Shown: one piece after another, positions 22,501 through 32,527 of the stretch
Layout of the letters: the number at the start of each line of letters is the position of its first letter
Numbering within the stretch: the first letter of the stretch is position 1
Assembly: GCA_963681505.1 (NCBI GenBank)
Contig: OY811980.1
Coordinates: forward strand, 4,509,504 to 4,573,503
Length of the DNA stretch: 64,000 bases
Source: Eunapius fragilis
Lineage: Eukaryota > Porifera > Demospongiae > Spongillida > Spongillidae
Direction: 5' to 3'
Translations under genes and position numbers: made by a program
Notes under the pieces: generated by a model
The model's database searches: none
The model's input: only the letters and a program-made list of their open reading frames with translations
Told to the model about the DNA's origin: nothing

Positions 22501-23463
22501 CTTAAATGGGGATTGTAGTCGTGGTCGTTTACTTTGTTTCCATACCTTCTCAGACACTGCAGTTACTTCTGCCCCAGTATCTATTTTAAACGATACCTCC
22601 CTGTTCCCTAGAGTCACTTTTACAAACCATGATCTAGAGTCCTCCTCTCCTACTGTGTTTAAGAAGGCTGTGTCTATGCTGTTATCCTCCTGATCACCTA
22701 CAGGGGTTGTGGGTACGTTCCGAGACTTACAACAGGATTGGAAATGGCCTCTCTTGTGGCAACGATAACACACAGCATTAAACGCTGGGCACTTGCCTCT
22801 TCTATGTTTCCTACCACAGCGACTACAATCAACATCACTCACACTGCTGCCCTTATTCTCCTCAGTCTTTTTAGATAATGCTGCTACTTCTACTAACTCT
22901 TTACACGATGAGGTCTCCTTAAGCACTGACTGCTGCTGTTGCTGTTGTTGTTGCACTGCCTCCGTTTGCCTCACTATTTTTGTCACTTTCTCTAGTGTAA
23001 GCGAAGGATCTAACTGAAGTTTCCTAGACAAAGCTTTGTCGGTAATGCCTATCACTATACGGTCCCGTATAAGATCTTCACTTAACGCACCGAAGTTGCA
23101 ATTTCTAGCTAGACTATGCAAGTCTACCACATATTGTTCGACCGACTCCCCGTCACGTTGGTTTCGAGAATTAAATTTGGCCCTTTCAAAAATGACGTTC
23201 TTACGGACCCCGAAATAAGTGTCAAAGGCATTTAATACCTCATCGTACTTCATTTTTGCCTTATCCACTATCTTCAAGGCCAACAAGACATCTTCTCCCT
23301 CTTCTCCCAAACAGTATAAGAGTGAGCTAACCTGTCTGCTTTCTTCTTCCTTTGATAACCCAGAGGCGAGGCGGAACTGCTCGAATCTCCGCTTCCAGTG
23401 AGGCCACTCATCAGGGTTCTTGAAGTCAAACACCGGCGGTGGTTCAAAACGAATACTTGCCAT
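19587..23463 (-). pseudogene. Gag-Pol polyprotein of element 1, one nonsense codon and one frameshift
   Basis: The frame from ATG 23463 covers Gag (EWPHWKRRFEQFRL), two Cys/His knuckles (CSRCGRKH near residue 214 and CYRCHKRGHFQSC near 231), protease (KIDTGAEVTAVS, about 293) and RT (ITPFGRFCFNKLPFG; CLADDVLVYG near 569). A TAG at 21616-21618 stops it within RT. The same frame continues 21615-19834 with RNase H (ISADASSYGLSAVL; ETDHKPLVPLL), the integrase H2C2 finger (H..H, CHTCVKR) and the DDE core (GADLFE, VSDNGPQFS, QGNGQAERT). A frameshift near 19880 moves the last 95 codons into another frame, ending at 19587. In the RT active site the usual YxDD reads LADD. The domain order is the standard Ty3/Gypsy one. 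Confidence 0.93.
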
Positions 23464-23483
23464 TTTCTAAACAGCTGCCACCA

Positions 23484-23577
23484 TGTTGCAAGACACGCAC
23501 TAATTTAATGAATGCAACTGCGCATGCGCTAAATACATAAATACGTACACACATAACAACATATACTTCATGTCACA
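23484..23577 (-). repeat. 5' LTR of element 1 (94 bases)
   Basis: Promoter-bearing LTR for the minus-strand element. It ends in TGTCACA on the plus strand, directly beside the AGGGG duplication. Confidence 0.93.
23519..23530 (-). promoter_or_regulatory. NRF-1-like palindrome TGCGCATGCGCT in the 5' LTR
   Basis: Matches the palindromic NRF-1 consensus (YGCGCAYGCGCR) except at the last base. The same core occurs in both other LTR families here (40252-40262 and 55981-55992). A promoter role is inferred. Confidence 0.45.
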
Positions 23578-23778
23578 AGGGGTGCCTTATTTTCCCGGAT
23601 CAATGCAATAAATTATTGTGTGACGCGCATGCACGCACAGCCTCGAACCAGGAGTACAATATTAATGCTGCAAAAGCACCAGTGCGCCTTGCATGCCTGG
23701 TTCGAGCTGGGCCTAGTTACTTAGTTAGGTTCAGCGGGTAGGGTTAATAGCTAAAGTCGCAAATAATTCATTCTAGCA

Positions 23779-24397
23779 TATAGAGCTCTTTCATGGTCAA
23801 ATGACGCGTGAGCTTTAATTGCTTTATTGTCCGCCATATTGGTGCTCGGAAATATAGTATAGTTTTGGTACTTTGATACGTATAACTCGTGCTCCGAGGG
23901 CACAAGTAAAAATCATATTTTTACAAATGTTAGTCATGTGTTAGACCACAGTAATATATATTTAAACGACACTCTGAAGCAATGTTACGTACCAAAACGA
24001 AGCATAAGCCCATACTTCTCCATTGTAAACGAGCACCAATATGGCGGACTAATTAGAAGATGAATGCTATTAAGTCACGCGATGAAAGCGCTCTAGCGGA
24101 CTAATTAGAAGATGAATGCTATTAAGTCATGCGATGAAAGAGCTCGTTTACAATGGAGAAGTATGGGCGTATGCTTCGTTTTGGCACGTAACATTGCTTC
24201 AGAGTGTCGTTTAAATATATATTATTGTGGTCTAACACATGACTAACATTTGTAAAAATACTTGTGCCCTCGGAGCGCGAGTTATACGTACCAAAAGTAC
24301 CAAACTATATATTTCCGAGCACCAATCAGTATGGCGGACAATAAAGCAATTAACGCAATTAAGCCCACGCTTCATGTGACCATGAAAGAGCTCTATA
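23779..24397. mobile_element. foldback element with about 255-base arms
   Basis: The left arm (23779 to about 24032) and right arm (about 24143-24397) are reverse complements with few differences. They run from TATAGAGCTCTTTCATGG at the outer ends to cttctccattgtaaacgag at the inner ends. The loop holds a direct duplication of about 51 bases (gcggactaattagaagatga...), copies at about 24043 and 24094. The ends abut TA. No protein is encoded. Confidence 0.85.
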
Positions 24398-25574
24398 GGG
24401 ACCTGAGATCCCGCCTTACATTCTCTTTGCTGCGAAGCTCAATTATGTGTATTCGACAGACATGTTCTCACTTTGGTCATTATATGTTCCCATGACACAA
24501 CCTCCACTTGACCTGGTGTCAAGGGAAGCACTGCTAGGCCCACAATAGACTCTAACAGTTAATACTGTTTGGAGACATATGGAAATTGGGGCAAAGAGGC
24601 CCAGGATACTATCTCCAGGCCGGCATCTCACCTGGCCATTCACCAGTCTTCTCCCAAGTCATCAGTGGTGGCGGAGATTTATGGGCGATTGAATATGGCC
24701 CTTGCAGCTGTTCCGGTCCGTTGCCAGAGCCGTCCTGGCTAGGGAGCTCACGCCCTCGTAACTGCTTATGTTCGTGTTTGGTGCAATATAGCCTGTTAGT
24801 TGCGGTAGTAGTTTAATGTACTAGTAATATTACGATGTAATATTACGTATGGCAGTATAGTGTTAGTTTTTATTATTATCACATAAAAGAAAAAAAGAAA
24901 TTATAAAACGTAGGGGACCTGTCACGCCGTATAACCGCGGCATAGATGGTCCGGCCGGACCATCTGCGTTGCTGTAATTGGTCCACTCGGACCTACTGCG
25001 GTTGCCGGGGTTCTCCTTTGCCACAAGAGGCCCCCCACCCCTTTTCTCTGATATCATCAAATACGTTAAGCCTTCGCCAGTTCAGCAGCTATCCAATGCA
25101 AGGCAGCTACAGTCATTAACCGCAATGCCATGACGTGTAGTAAAGCGACGGTTGCGTTAAGGATTGGACAAATTGGAAGACGGCTACCTCATCTTGTGTT
25201 ATACGGTACAGTCGTGCATGCGGGTTTAATACATTTTGACATCCCATAGATAGAATCTACATATTAATGTAGCAATGCATGAGAAGTGTTATATTATCTG
25301 AATAGAATACATGGTGCGTGCTTCATTTCTTGATTTATGAATTCATTTGACTCATTGACATATACTAGCAGAATTAGCATGCATGAATTTCCTGTGACAC
25401 CAGCCTAATAAATCAGGCCATAACTGGTGAGGGGTAATTTTCCGGCAGTCCCATATGCCTTTCAGTCATACTTAAATACGTGTAATACTATGCAACAAAA
25501 TACACAAAGGCTGCACTGAAATGTTATATAGCTGGGTATTTTAATCAAAAATTTGGAAGGTCTGGCTAGCTTAG
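24398..25574. other. spacer 3' of the arrestin gene
   Basis: No gene is supported. ggtccggccggaccat near 24949-24964 resembles the CCGGAC-rich part of the dispersed repeat at 16595/27777. No clear AATAAA signal serves the arrestin gene that ends at 25575. Confidence 0.3.
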
Positions 25575-26684
25575 CTAGAACGGAGGCGGTGCTTCTTCAG
25601 GGTAGGCATTAGGAGAGGGGCTTAGTCCAGTAGGAAATTGGAAGCCAATAGGAAGTGGAACTTGGGCTGCACTTGGATCAGGGTTATAAGGTACAAATGC
25701 ATTTGTAGGAAGAGTAGGGTACTGAGGTTGTGGGAGTGGCTGTTGTCCTGCAAGGGAGTGAGGTGGAACATTGCCAAGTGTGATGGGAATATTGGTGGCA
25801 GCATTGATGGCCCACGGAATCTCAGCTTCTACCAATAAATGATACTCAACAGTGATAATATCACAGTTGGCTATAGATGGAATAGCTGACAGAATAGCAA
25901 GCTGCTGAGTTGGTTTCCATTCGAACGTGGTTCGTCCTTCAATTTGTTCTGATCGCAGTGTACTTATCTGCTTAGTATTTGTACGCGTCTGGCCCTCGGC
26001 ACGGTAGGTTTCTGTTTTATTGATAGTAGCCCTGAGGTGCATTGTTCTTCCACTGCCATTTTCCAGCGATACGGACAACGGGATTCCTTCTCCGATGCAA
26101 AACCCCTTTCGGGGTATGTTAGTGGTCATGGTTATCTGAGGTGAGGCACAGCACAGGCAACAGATGGTTTTCACTTCCTCGAACTGAGCAGGGTTCAAGA
26201 GCTCCGGTGTGTTTATATCAACCCGGTCGACAACTTGGATAATTTCAGAAACGGTTTGATCCAATTGGGCAACGGCGGTCGAAATTTTTGCTTCGATCTC
26301 GTAGCGGATGTGTCCATGTTCTCCTACGAACGAACTGGGAATCCTTTCTGCAGAGCGCAGCGCCAATCTAAACGGGAAATTGTGCTGTCCGGAATTTAGA
26401 ATCCTATTGTGGGATTGCGTGGCGTCCCATAGTACACTCCCGTCGGTAATGAAGTCTTCGTGGGACTGGATGTGGCGAGTTTCTGTTCGCTGATATTGTC
26501 TGTTATGACGTGTCTCAGTTACTGTGTACGTTTCTGTCCAGTGAACGTCGGCGTATCCTTTCAGGGCGACGGAGATAGTGTTGAAGAATCTGGCTTGATC
26601 TATCACGACCGCAACAGTTCCTGTCACTTCTCCCGGAACTACGTAGGCACCGTGGCTGTTCAACTCCAACCTAATACTCGTCAT
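25575..26684 (-). CDS. arrestin domain-containing protein (ARRDC-like), second intact copy
   Basis: One frame of 369 residues, starting MTSIRLELNSHGAYVVPGEV. It is clearly a paralogue of 535-1824: LKGYADVHWTETYT, PSSFVGEHGHIRYEIEAKIS, CCLCCAS near residue 178, and GFCIGEGIPLSVSL. Both arrestin folds are complete. The C-terminal tail is shorter and lacks the APYQAPPPG repeats. The position matching the first paralogue's PPxY reads PQPQY, so the NEDD4-binding motif appears lost; PPPF closes the protein. As an ARRDC protein it would be a cytosolic adaptor for membrane cargo, but without PPxY recruitment of WW-domain ligases is doubtful. It is intronless like its paralogue, with two pseudogene copies 1.3-3.4 kb upstream on the same strand. 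Confidence 0.87.
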   Translation of the reverse strand: MTSIRLELNSHGAYVVPGEVTGTVAVVIDQARFFNTISVALKGYADVHWTETYTVTETRHNRQYQRTETRHIQSHEDFITDGSVLWDATQSHNRILNSGQHNFPFRLALRSAERIPSSFVGEHGHIRYEIEAKISTAVAQLDQTVSEIIQVVDRVDINTPELLNPAQFEEVKTICCLCCASPQITMTTNIPRKGFCIGEGIPLSVSLENGSGRTMHLRATINKTETYRAEGQTRTNTKQISTLRSEQIEGRTTFEWKPTQQLAILSAIPSIANCDIITVEYHLLVEAEIPWAINAATNIPITLGNVPPHSLAGQQPLPQPQYPTLPTNAFVPYNPDPSAAQVPLPIGFQFPTGLSPSPNAYPEEAPPPF

Positions 26685-27756
26685 GATGTAGGACTCGCCC
26701 CTTTTACGACCGAGACACGACCATGCACGTGATCACCACTGCATGGGTTGCATTCATTATTCAAAGCTGACACCCCATGCATAGCTGAAGTTCTTTTTAT
26801 AATGATTCCCCATGCTGCATACATCAAATCACTGAAGGGAGGGGGAGGAGGTATAAGAAGAGGAGGAAGGGAGTGGTTTGGGTACATGATGATAAAGCAT
26901 CCCGATCCCTCTGGCCCCCCCCCCCCCCCCCCCCCCCCCACATATCCCTGCATGTGACCATGCATGTGAGGAGTGTTGCTGTACCTCACGTGTATGCATA
27001 AACATGCATTAACTATTTCCCTGTTTACACGGACATGTATTACTTATTTCCTTATTTACTGCCTGTGCATATTGCTGGAACCATATGTAGGGAAGGGTGA
27101 CTCTGTGGGTCATATGTACACATCACATGTAAAGTATTCAGTCGTCATGATAAAGTCTATGCACTGTTCTTAGAGTGATTTATCAAACCAGTTCTGAACA
27201 TCCCATTCTAATAAGAGTCCATGCACTGACATGTCTCGACCCCACAACTCCCCTGAGTAGTTAGGTGCTTGTATTCATTTTAATACTCTCTGTGCTACTC
27301 TGTGCTATTGCAATAATCTTGAGCAAACCCATGCACTCGCATAAAAATCTGCAAGAACAGTGAATCAGATTATCGTGAATGGCCATTTGGAAACCTGTAG
27401 TTAAATTAATTAAGATATTCTTATTAGATTCTATGGCTAATAATCTAAGTTGCATGTCTCACCGTGTCGTTCACGTCTTTAGGTCAAATAAACCGTTCAC
27501 TGATCCTGCTCAAAGTTCGCTTTACTCCCATGTGCCCGGACAACATTTATTACGACACTACTCTAACTTTCTTACATTATTTCCATAGTCTATAATAAAG
27601 CACTACCCAAGATGTGCGGATGACATACAATTATGTGCATTAGCCAAATTGAAAAGAACAAACCTTGCCCTCCTTCTTCTTCTTAAAGTATTTTTCACAA
27701 CAAATTTCTGAACTTTTCTTTGTATGCATCTCTTGCGTGCTACGTATGCAAACACC
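26685..27756. other. spacer with poly-C tracts
   Basis: No gene is supported. A C run of about 20 bases lies near 26917-26939 and another at 27756-27776. The rest is catgca/tgtaca-rich DNA. Confidence 0.35.
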
Positions 27757-27776
27757 CCCCCCCCCCCCCCCCCCCC

Positions 27777-28016
27777 GGGTACATTTCTTACCCAGGCAAG
27801 TACTCATATGCTTCTTCAACTAGTTTCACTTTGGACATCTCCCTCTTCACTTGAATCAGCCATAATCTCCACATGTTCAAGGTGCCTATGTGCCCGGACC
27901 AGTTTTGGATTAACCGGACAAATTTTGGCGTCATTACAAGTCCGGCCGGACCACTTTTGGTCGCCAAAATTGCATGGTCCGGCCGGACCGATTTTTTCCC
28001 CGGACCAAATTTTTCG
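27777..28016 (+). repeat. dispersed repeat with CCGGAC-rich end, copy 2
   Basis: Relative of 16595-16806. Its end (cggaccaaatttttcg) abuts the broken arrestin pseudogene at 28017, so this insertion probably truncated that gene copy. Confidence 0.75.
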
Positions 28017-28214
28017 TGACACAGTACCGTTTCTCTAAATGTACATGTTTGGGTTTCTGTCCAGTGAACATCACCGTATCCTTTTAGCGAGATGGAGATG
28101 GCGTTGTAGGATTTAGGCTTGTCAGTAACCACGAGAACCGTTCCGGTTCTTCTCCGGGGGCTATATACACCCCCCTACATGGTTGTTCAACTTTATTCTG
28201 AAGTCTTGTACCAT
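28017..28214 (-). pseudogene. arrestin-domain pseudogene fragment (first ~60 codons)
   Basis: Starts at ATG 28214 with VQDFRIKLNN and, after an indel near 28150-28165, continues as KSYNAISISLKGYGDVHW before ending where the dispersed repeat begins. It corresponds to the first sixth of the intact paralogues. The frameshift and truncation make it non-functional. It closely resembles the start of the pseudogene at 30093, so it may be a duplicate of that copy. Confidence 0.8.
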
Positions 28215-28216
28215 GA

Positions 28217-28639
28217 TGCCCTATTATAATTACACCAGGCGTATCAGCCTTTCACACCGCTACGGCAGTGATTGTTAAATTCAGGGGCGGATACAGAAAT
28301 TCTGGGTGGGGGGAGACGAATAATCAATAGGGGAAGGGGATGTGATGCGGAAGCTTTTGGAGATTAATGGGGTCCCAACAACTAGTTTTTTGAAGTGCAC
28401 ACTGTAACTCATCCACCTTAATCATATAGAGCCGACATGTAGGCGAAAAGTACACCGTTTTAGTCTACACGTAGGCGTTTTATTGCGACCTATGGTCCTT
28501 GCATTCAATGGCGTATAAAACTTTGAACACGCTTATATTAAGCATACGGCTTCGTATTAAATCCGCTTTGGAGCACACTCAACCATCGGCTCTTTAGATA
28601 CACGATCGAGATAGAGGTGCGTACAAAAATTGCTCGGTC
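28217..28639. other. spacer between arrestin pseudogenes, with one transposon end
   Basis: At about 28274 the phrase CAGGGGCGGATACAGAAATTC, followed by a G run, matches the terminus of the MITE family at 30649 and 45955, but no partner end is visible. Otherwise empty. Confidence 0.35.
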
Positions 28640-28785
28640 AACGGAATGCCTTCTCCGATGCAAAATCCCGTACGCGGGACATTTACGGTCAGAGATATAG
28701 GAGGCGAAGCACAGCATAGACAGCAGATGGTTTTCTCATCTTCGTACTGAACTGGATGCATAAGGGCTGGTACGTTAATATCTAC

Positions 28786-29617
28786 TAGGGCTCCTCACGA
28801 ATCGAATGCTATTTGATTCGATTCGACGAATTTCGAATTCGAACATGTCGCGTTTAGCCTCTCTCGAACTTACGTACGAATACGAACCTAGTCAAGTTCG
28901 ATTCGAATTCGCACGCGTTTTAATCAAATAATCGAACACGCTATTAAGAACCACATTGTTTCAATAAAGAGAGGTCTTGACTAACAAAAAGCCTAATCAG
29001 TGCCTCTGAAAAACGTTCATTGCAATACGTAGGCCTTTGCGCTATAGTACTATCGCGGATATCTCCCTAGGCCTGGCCTTTGTCCTTTTCATTAAGAACT
29101 TCTGTGATGCAGTTACGTATATGGCTAATCAAATGCGATGTGGCGCCTGCCTTGTTTAGTTTCGGAGGGTAGCAGCTTCCAGAGAGTACATACTGCGTGT
29201 GTGTTATCCCTATTTTTAGTGAAGTAGGTCCAGACAAATGATTTCGGGGTTCTGCCACCATTTTGAAGCTTCTTAGTTGTCGGGGTCCATGAAGTATTCG
29301 AAATCGACGACAATGTTGAGCTACTGCTAGAACTACATGTACTCTGCAGACCCTGTTAACTCTGAATCAGTACTTGGTACTTCCTCAACGTCACAATCCT
29401 TTGTAAGCACGCCGATTACTAAAGTTTTCTAAAAAGGGGTTAACTAATATTATAAGTCACGCTATACCTAAAATTGGACGAACTTTCAAATCGAAGTTTG
29501 ATGCATACCTAACGAATCGAACTTAATTATCGAATCGAATTCTAGACTGTTCTAATTCGATTCGGTGAAATTCGATTTCTTCAAAATTTGATTCGACTCG
29601 ATTCGTGAGGAGCCCTA
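28786..29617 (-). mobile_element. non-autonomous hAT element inside the arrestin pseudogene
   Basis: Termini TAGGGCTCCTCACGAATCGA (28786) and its inverted copy ending at 29617. The first five bases fit the hAT YARNG rule. A perfect 8-base duplication ATATCTAC (28778-28785 and 29618-29625) fits the hAT preference nTnnnnAn. Subterminal regions are dense in TTCGAATTCGA words. The interior keeps a broken BED finger, so it is an internally deleted derivative of a BED-type hAT. Confidence 0.9.
29080..29300 (-). pseudogene. BED zinc-finger remnant of a hAT transposase
   Basis: One frame reads SFVWTYFTKNRDNTHAVCTL, and the neighbouring frame continues GATSHLISHIRNC. Together they show the BED finger order (aromatic W..F, C..., H-x3-H). 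A frameshift lies between, and the second Cys appears as Trp. BED fingers bind the element's ends in BED-type hATs. No RNase-H core follows. Confidence 0.6.
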
Positions 29618-30093
29618 ATATCTACTCGGTGGACGATTTGGATAATTGCAGAAAAATTTTTTTAATCGAAGTGGAAGAGACCCGTCGATATTCTCGCTTC
29701 GATCTCGTAGCGGATGTGGCCATGCGCTCCTACGAACGAGCTGGGGAGTCTCCCAGAGAGTAGGGTGAACCTAAACGGGAGAACGTACTGTCCCGGATTG
29801 AGGACCCTGTTAGGGACCTGCTCAGCTTTCCACAGCTCAATGACCTCGTTGATGTAATCTTCGTGAGAATGGAAGTGGTCCGTTTCTGTTCGCTGGTATT
29901 CTCTGCCATTTGGATCCCTACCATGTACGGTGCGGGTTTCAGTCCAGTGAACGTCACCGCATCCTTTTAGCGAGATAGTGATGGCGTTGTAGGATTTGGG
30001 CTCGTCAGTAACCACGACCACTGTTCCGGTCACTTCTCCGGGGACTACATACACCCCTTGGTTGTTCAACTCTAGCCTGAAGTCTTTTACCAT

Positions 30094-30340
30094 GGTGGCC
30101 CAATACGTCTTTGTGAGCGTATGAGCTTTAATTTCACGCTATAACGATATTCGTAGCGCACTTGTACCTTGCACGTGCGTCCTCAACTTGTGCATTGTTT
30201 ATTCTGGTTCCCTATCTAACCGCCACCGGATGTCAGATTTTCTGGGTAACCCTGTCACATAAAATTCCCTCGCATGGTTTTTTAAAACTCAGTTCTCATG
30301 CATGATGGTAGTACAACTATCCTCACGCAGCTACCTTACT
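30094..30340. other. 5' flank of the arrestin pseudogene
   Basis: No feature beyond cgcacttgtac/cgtgcg words was seen. Confidence 0.3.
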
Positions 30341-30648
30341 ATGGCATGTGATTTGTGCCAAAATTAATTTCAACTCTAAATTAGCGTGCGAAACACACAA
30401 CTTTGTGCGTGTAACGCGCAGCGCAATTAGTTGCGTGGGCGGCGAAAAGTTAATGGACGTATCCGATTCCGTATTTCGATAGTATCGTAATACACGGAAA
30501 TCTAGTATTGGTATTGTGGATCATTATCCGTATCATTTCATGGCGATACCGAGGGCAGGTAAACATTTGGGCGATCGCTGACGTGTAATTCGATGTGGGA
30601 TCTCTTGATTCACAAAGTTGTTTTTGTTGCAGTTTCACGGCTGCCATA

Positions 30649-30918
30649 CAGGGGCAATGCAGGGTTTTGGGGCGGGGTGGGGTGAGGGGAAAGCGACACG
30701 GCCCATCAGCAAGGGAGTATGGGGAGCGCTGTAAGCTCCCCCATCGGGGTCTGGGACTCCGCCCCAGCCGCTTTGAAACATTCGCACGTTTTCAGTCCGC
30801 ATCGGTAATTGCGATCGTTATGGCCTTAACTATCTATGTTATGGCGTAAGAATTCATGAATGTTTAATAACATAGGTTTTTTGGGGGGGGGAAGTATACA
30901 CCCCTAAATCCGCCTCTG
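30649..30918. mobile_element. MITE with CAGRGGCGGAT-type ends and 5-base duplication, copy 1
   Basis: Begins CAGGGGCAATGCAGGGTTTT and ends AATCCGCCTCTG. The flanks are CCATA (30644-30648 and 30919-30923). A 5-base duplication with hAT-like CAG termini would fit the hAT5 group (inference). It lies in the extra 895 bases of the left arm. Confidence 0.65.
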
Positions 30919-31411
30919 CCATATGAAATGGACTTAGCCCAGACAGTTCGTCGTTAGATGATGATAAGTCCTATGGAGGCTTTTGATTAGAGTGGGAAAG
31001 TCAACTTTTGTTGACCTATCGTGATAACCATCTACACCCTTGGGATCCCTGGCAGTGTTATGGGTGTAGAGGGTTCCTCAAAAGGCTGCCATTGGCCTAT
31101 GTAATTAAGGAAGGTATAACCCTGGGAGCAGTGAGTAGTGATAGTTAATTCCACAAGGTTGGCAGTTAAATCCATAGGGTTGAGGTGGGAAAAAGGGACA
31201 GTTTTTGAATGGGGAGGGGGGGGGGGGGGGGGTAGTTGGAGGGACATTAGAGTCTTGTGTGTTGTTGTTGGTGGGGTGCGGGTGGTTTTGAGGGGATTTG
31301 GAGACGGTTCTTGGCTGGTGCTTGGGACTTCCTGTGGATCTGGGTGCAGTGCTGGGTAATTTGGGTGGTGCCTGGGTTTTGGGGATTTGGTTTTTGGGTT
31401 TAAGTGATCAT

Positions 31412-32527
31412 CTAGGTGGAACCTGGTCTGCAGTTTTCTGCAGGGTTTTGGGTTTCAGACAGACCTCCGGATATCTTGTCCCTTTCTATGTTTGTTGCAT
31501 GGTGGTGGTTTCTAATTTTTTTCTTTAAAATTAGTTCATTATATGTAGCACCTCTATTTCTCTTCTGGCAAGTGGTTGTCCACTTCTTTTTGGTGTTTTC
31601 ATTTTCTTGTGCATCAAGGGTTCTCTCAATCTTTGTCTTCAATCCCATTTTCTTTATTCTTTAGGTGGCATACATTGGCTGCTGTAATCTTCATAATAGC
31701 CCAGTTCTGGATGTTCACAATTTCTTCTCTCAGTTCATCATCGGCTGCCGTTGTGGCATATGCCCTTGCCCCAACAGGGAAAATGCCATTGTTCTGGCAC
31801 ACCTGATTGAAGGTTTGGTGATGGCACAGCATCTCGTAGAACTTACTGGAGCTAGTGTATGCCTCACACACAGGATCCCACATTCCTTTTTCAATGTTGT
31901 CATGTAGTTTCTTGTCATCATCCTTCTGTGGTGCGAGGGCAGGGTTGTCTATTTCAGCAGGGAGTACATGAGTCAGAGGGGTTACATGGGACGGGGGTCT
32001 GGGGGAGGGAGTTCTTGGGTCAGCATGGAATTGGAGTTCTCAGCTGTGGTTAGGTTTGTCTTGGTTCAAGGACCTTTGGTTGTGGTGATGGGTCAGAGCT
32101 CTTTGCCTTCAGCAGGGGTTTCTTGGGTCGAAGGATTTGAATGAGGAGGGGTGGGAGGATGGGATTTGTAATGATAAGGGCTCCTTGTGGTGGTGTGATG
32201 GCTGGGTTTATCTCTTGGTTGTTATTAGAGGGTTGGTGTGGTAATAAATGTGTGTAGGACTTGTGGTGGGAGAGACTGTGTGATGTTTTCTGAGGTGGTG
32301 TGGTTTGTATCATTGAGTTCTATGTGTGTGAGGGACTGTGGTGTTACTAATGTTGCAATAGTGGTGGGTGCCTGAGTTAGGGTTTGTGGGGCATTGTTGG
32401 AAGATTCAGAAAATGGGCTGCATAAATTCTCCGGTACTATGAAAATGCTGTAGACCTTCAGGCTAGCTTTAATATCTCCATTGATAGTAGATTTGCTGGT
32501 GTTCAGGGAGGTAAGACTATCCCCCAA
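31412..32527 (-). pseudogene. unrecognised coding-like region, left-arm copy
   Basis: Mirror image of 44202-45299. On the minus strand, from 32527, a Ser/Thr/Pro-rich stretch is followed by a frame with MWDPVCEAYTSSSKFYEM and ADDELREEIVNIQNWAIM, then a Lys/Arg-rich stretch. The frame changes are shared with the other arm, so they predate the duplication or reflect introns I cannot place. Family not recognised. Confidence 0.35.

Larger units (their letters stand above)
19478..23577 (-). mobile_element. complete Ty3/Gypsy LTR retrotransposon 1
   Basis: Two 94-base LTRs (19478-19571 and 23484-23577) differ at only two positions that I can see, and start and end TG...CA. A 5-base target duplication AGGGG borders them (19473-19477 and 23578-23582). 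The 4.1-kb interior encodes Gag, protease, RT, RNase H and integrase on the minus strand. A TGG-initial primer-binding-like sequence (TGGTGGCAGC) follows the 5' LTR directly. Near-identical LTRs suggest a recent insertion. Confidence 0.95.
28640..30093 (-). pseudogene. arrestin-domain pseudogene split by a hAT insertion
   Basis: The 5' part (30093-29626) encodes about 143 codons of clean arrestin N-domain (MVKDFRLELNNQGVYVVPGE; LKGCGDVHWTETRTV; GAHGHIRYEIEARI). A stop follows FHFD, where an A/T-run expansion has broken the frame. The reading resumes past the 832-base insertion at 28785-28640 with KTICCLCCAS and GFCIGEGIP, then is lost, so the C-terminal fold is missing. Before decay it was a third family member close to 535-1824. 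The order of events (stop, insertion, 3' loss) cannot be told from one copy. Confidence 0.85.

Noticed and set aside
24262-24495. 77-codon frame over the right foldback arm
   Set aside because: It lies in a foldback arm, mirrors the other arm and resembles no family.
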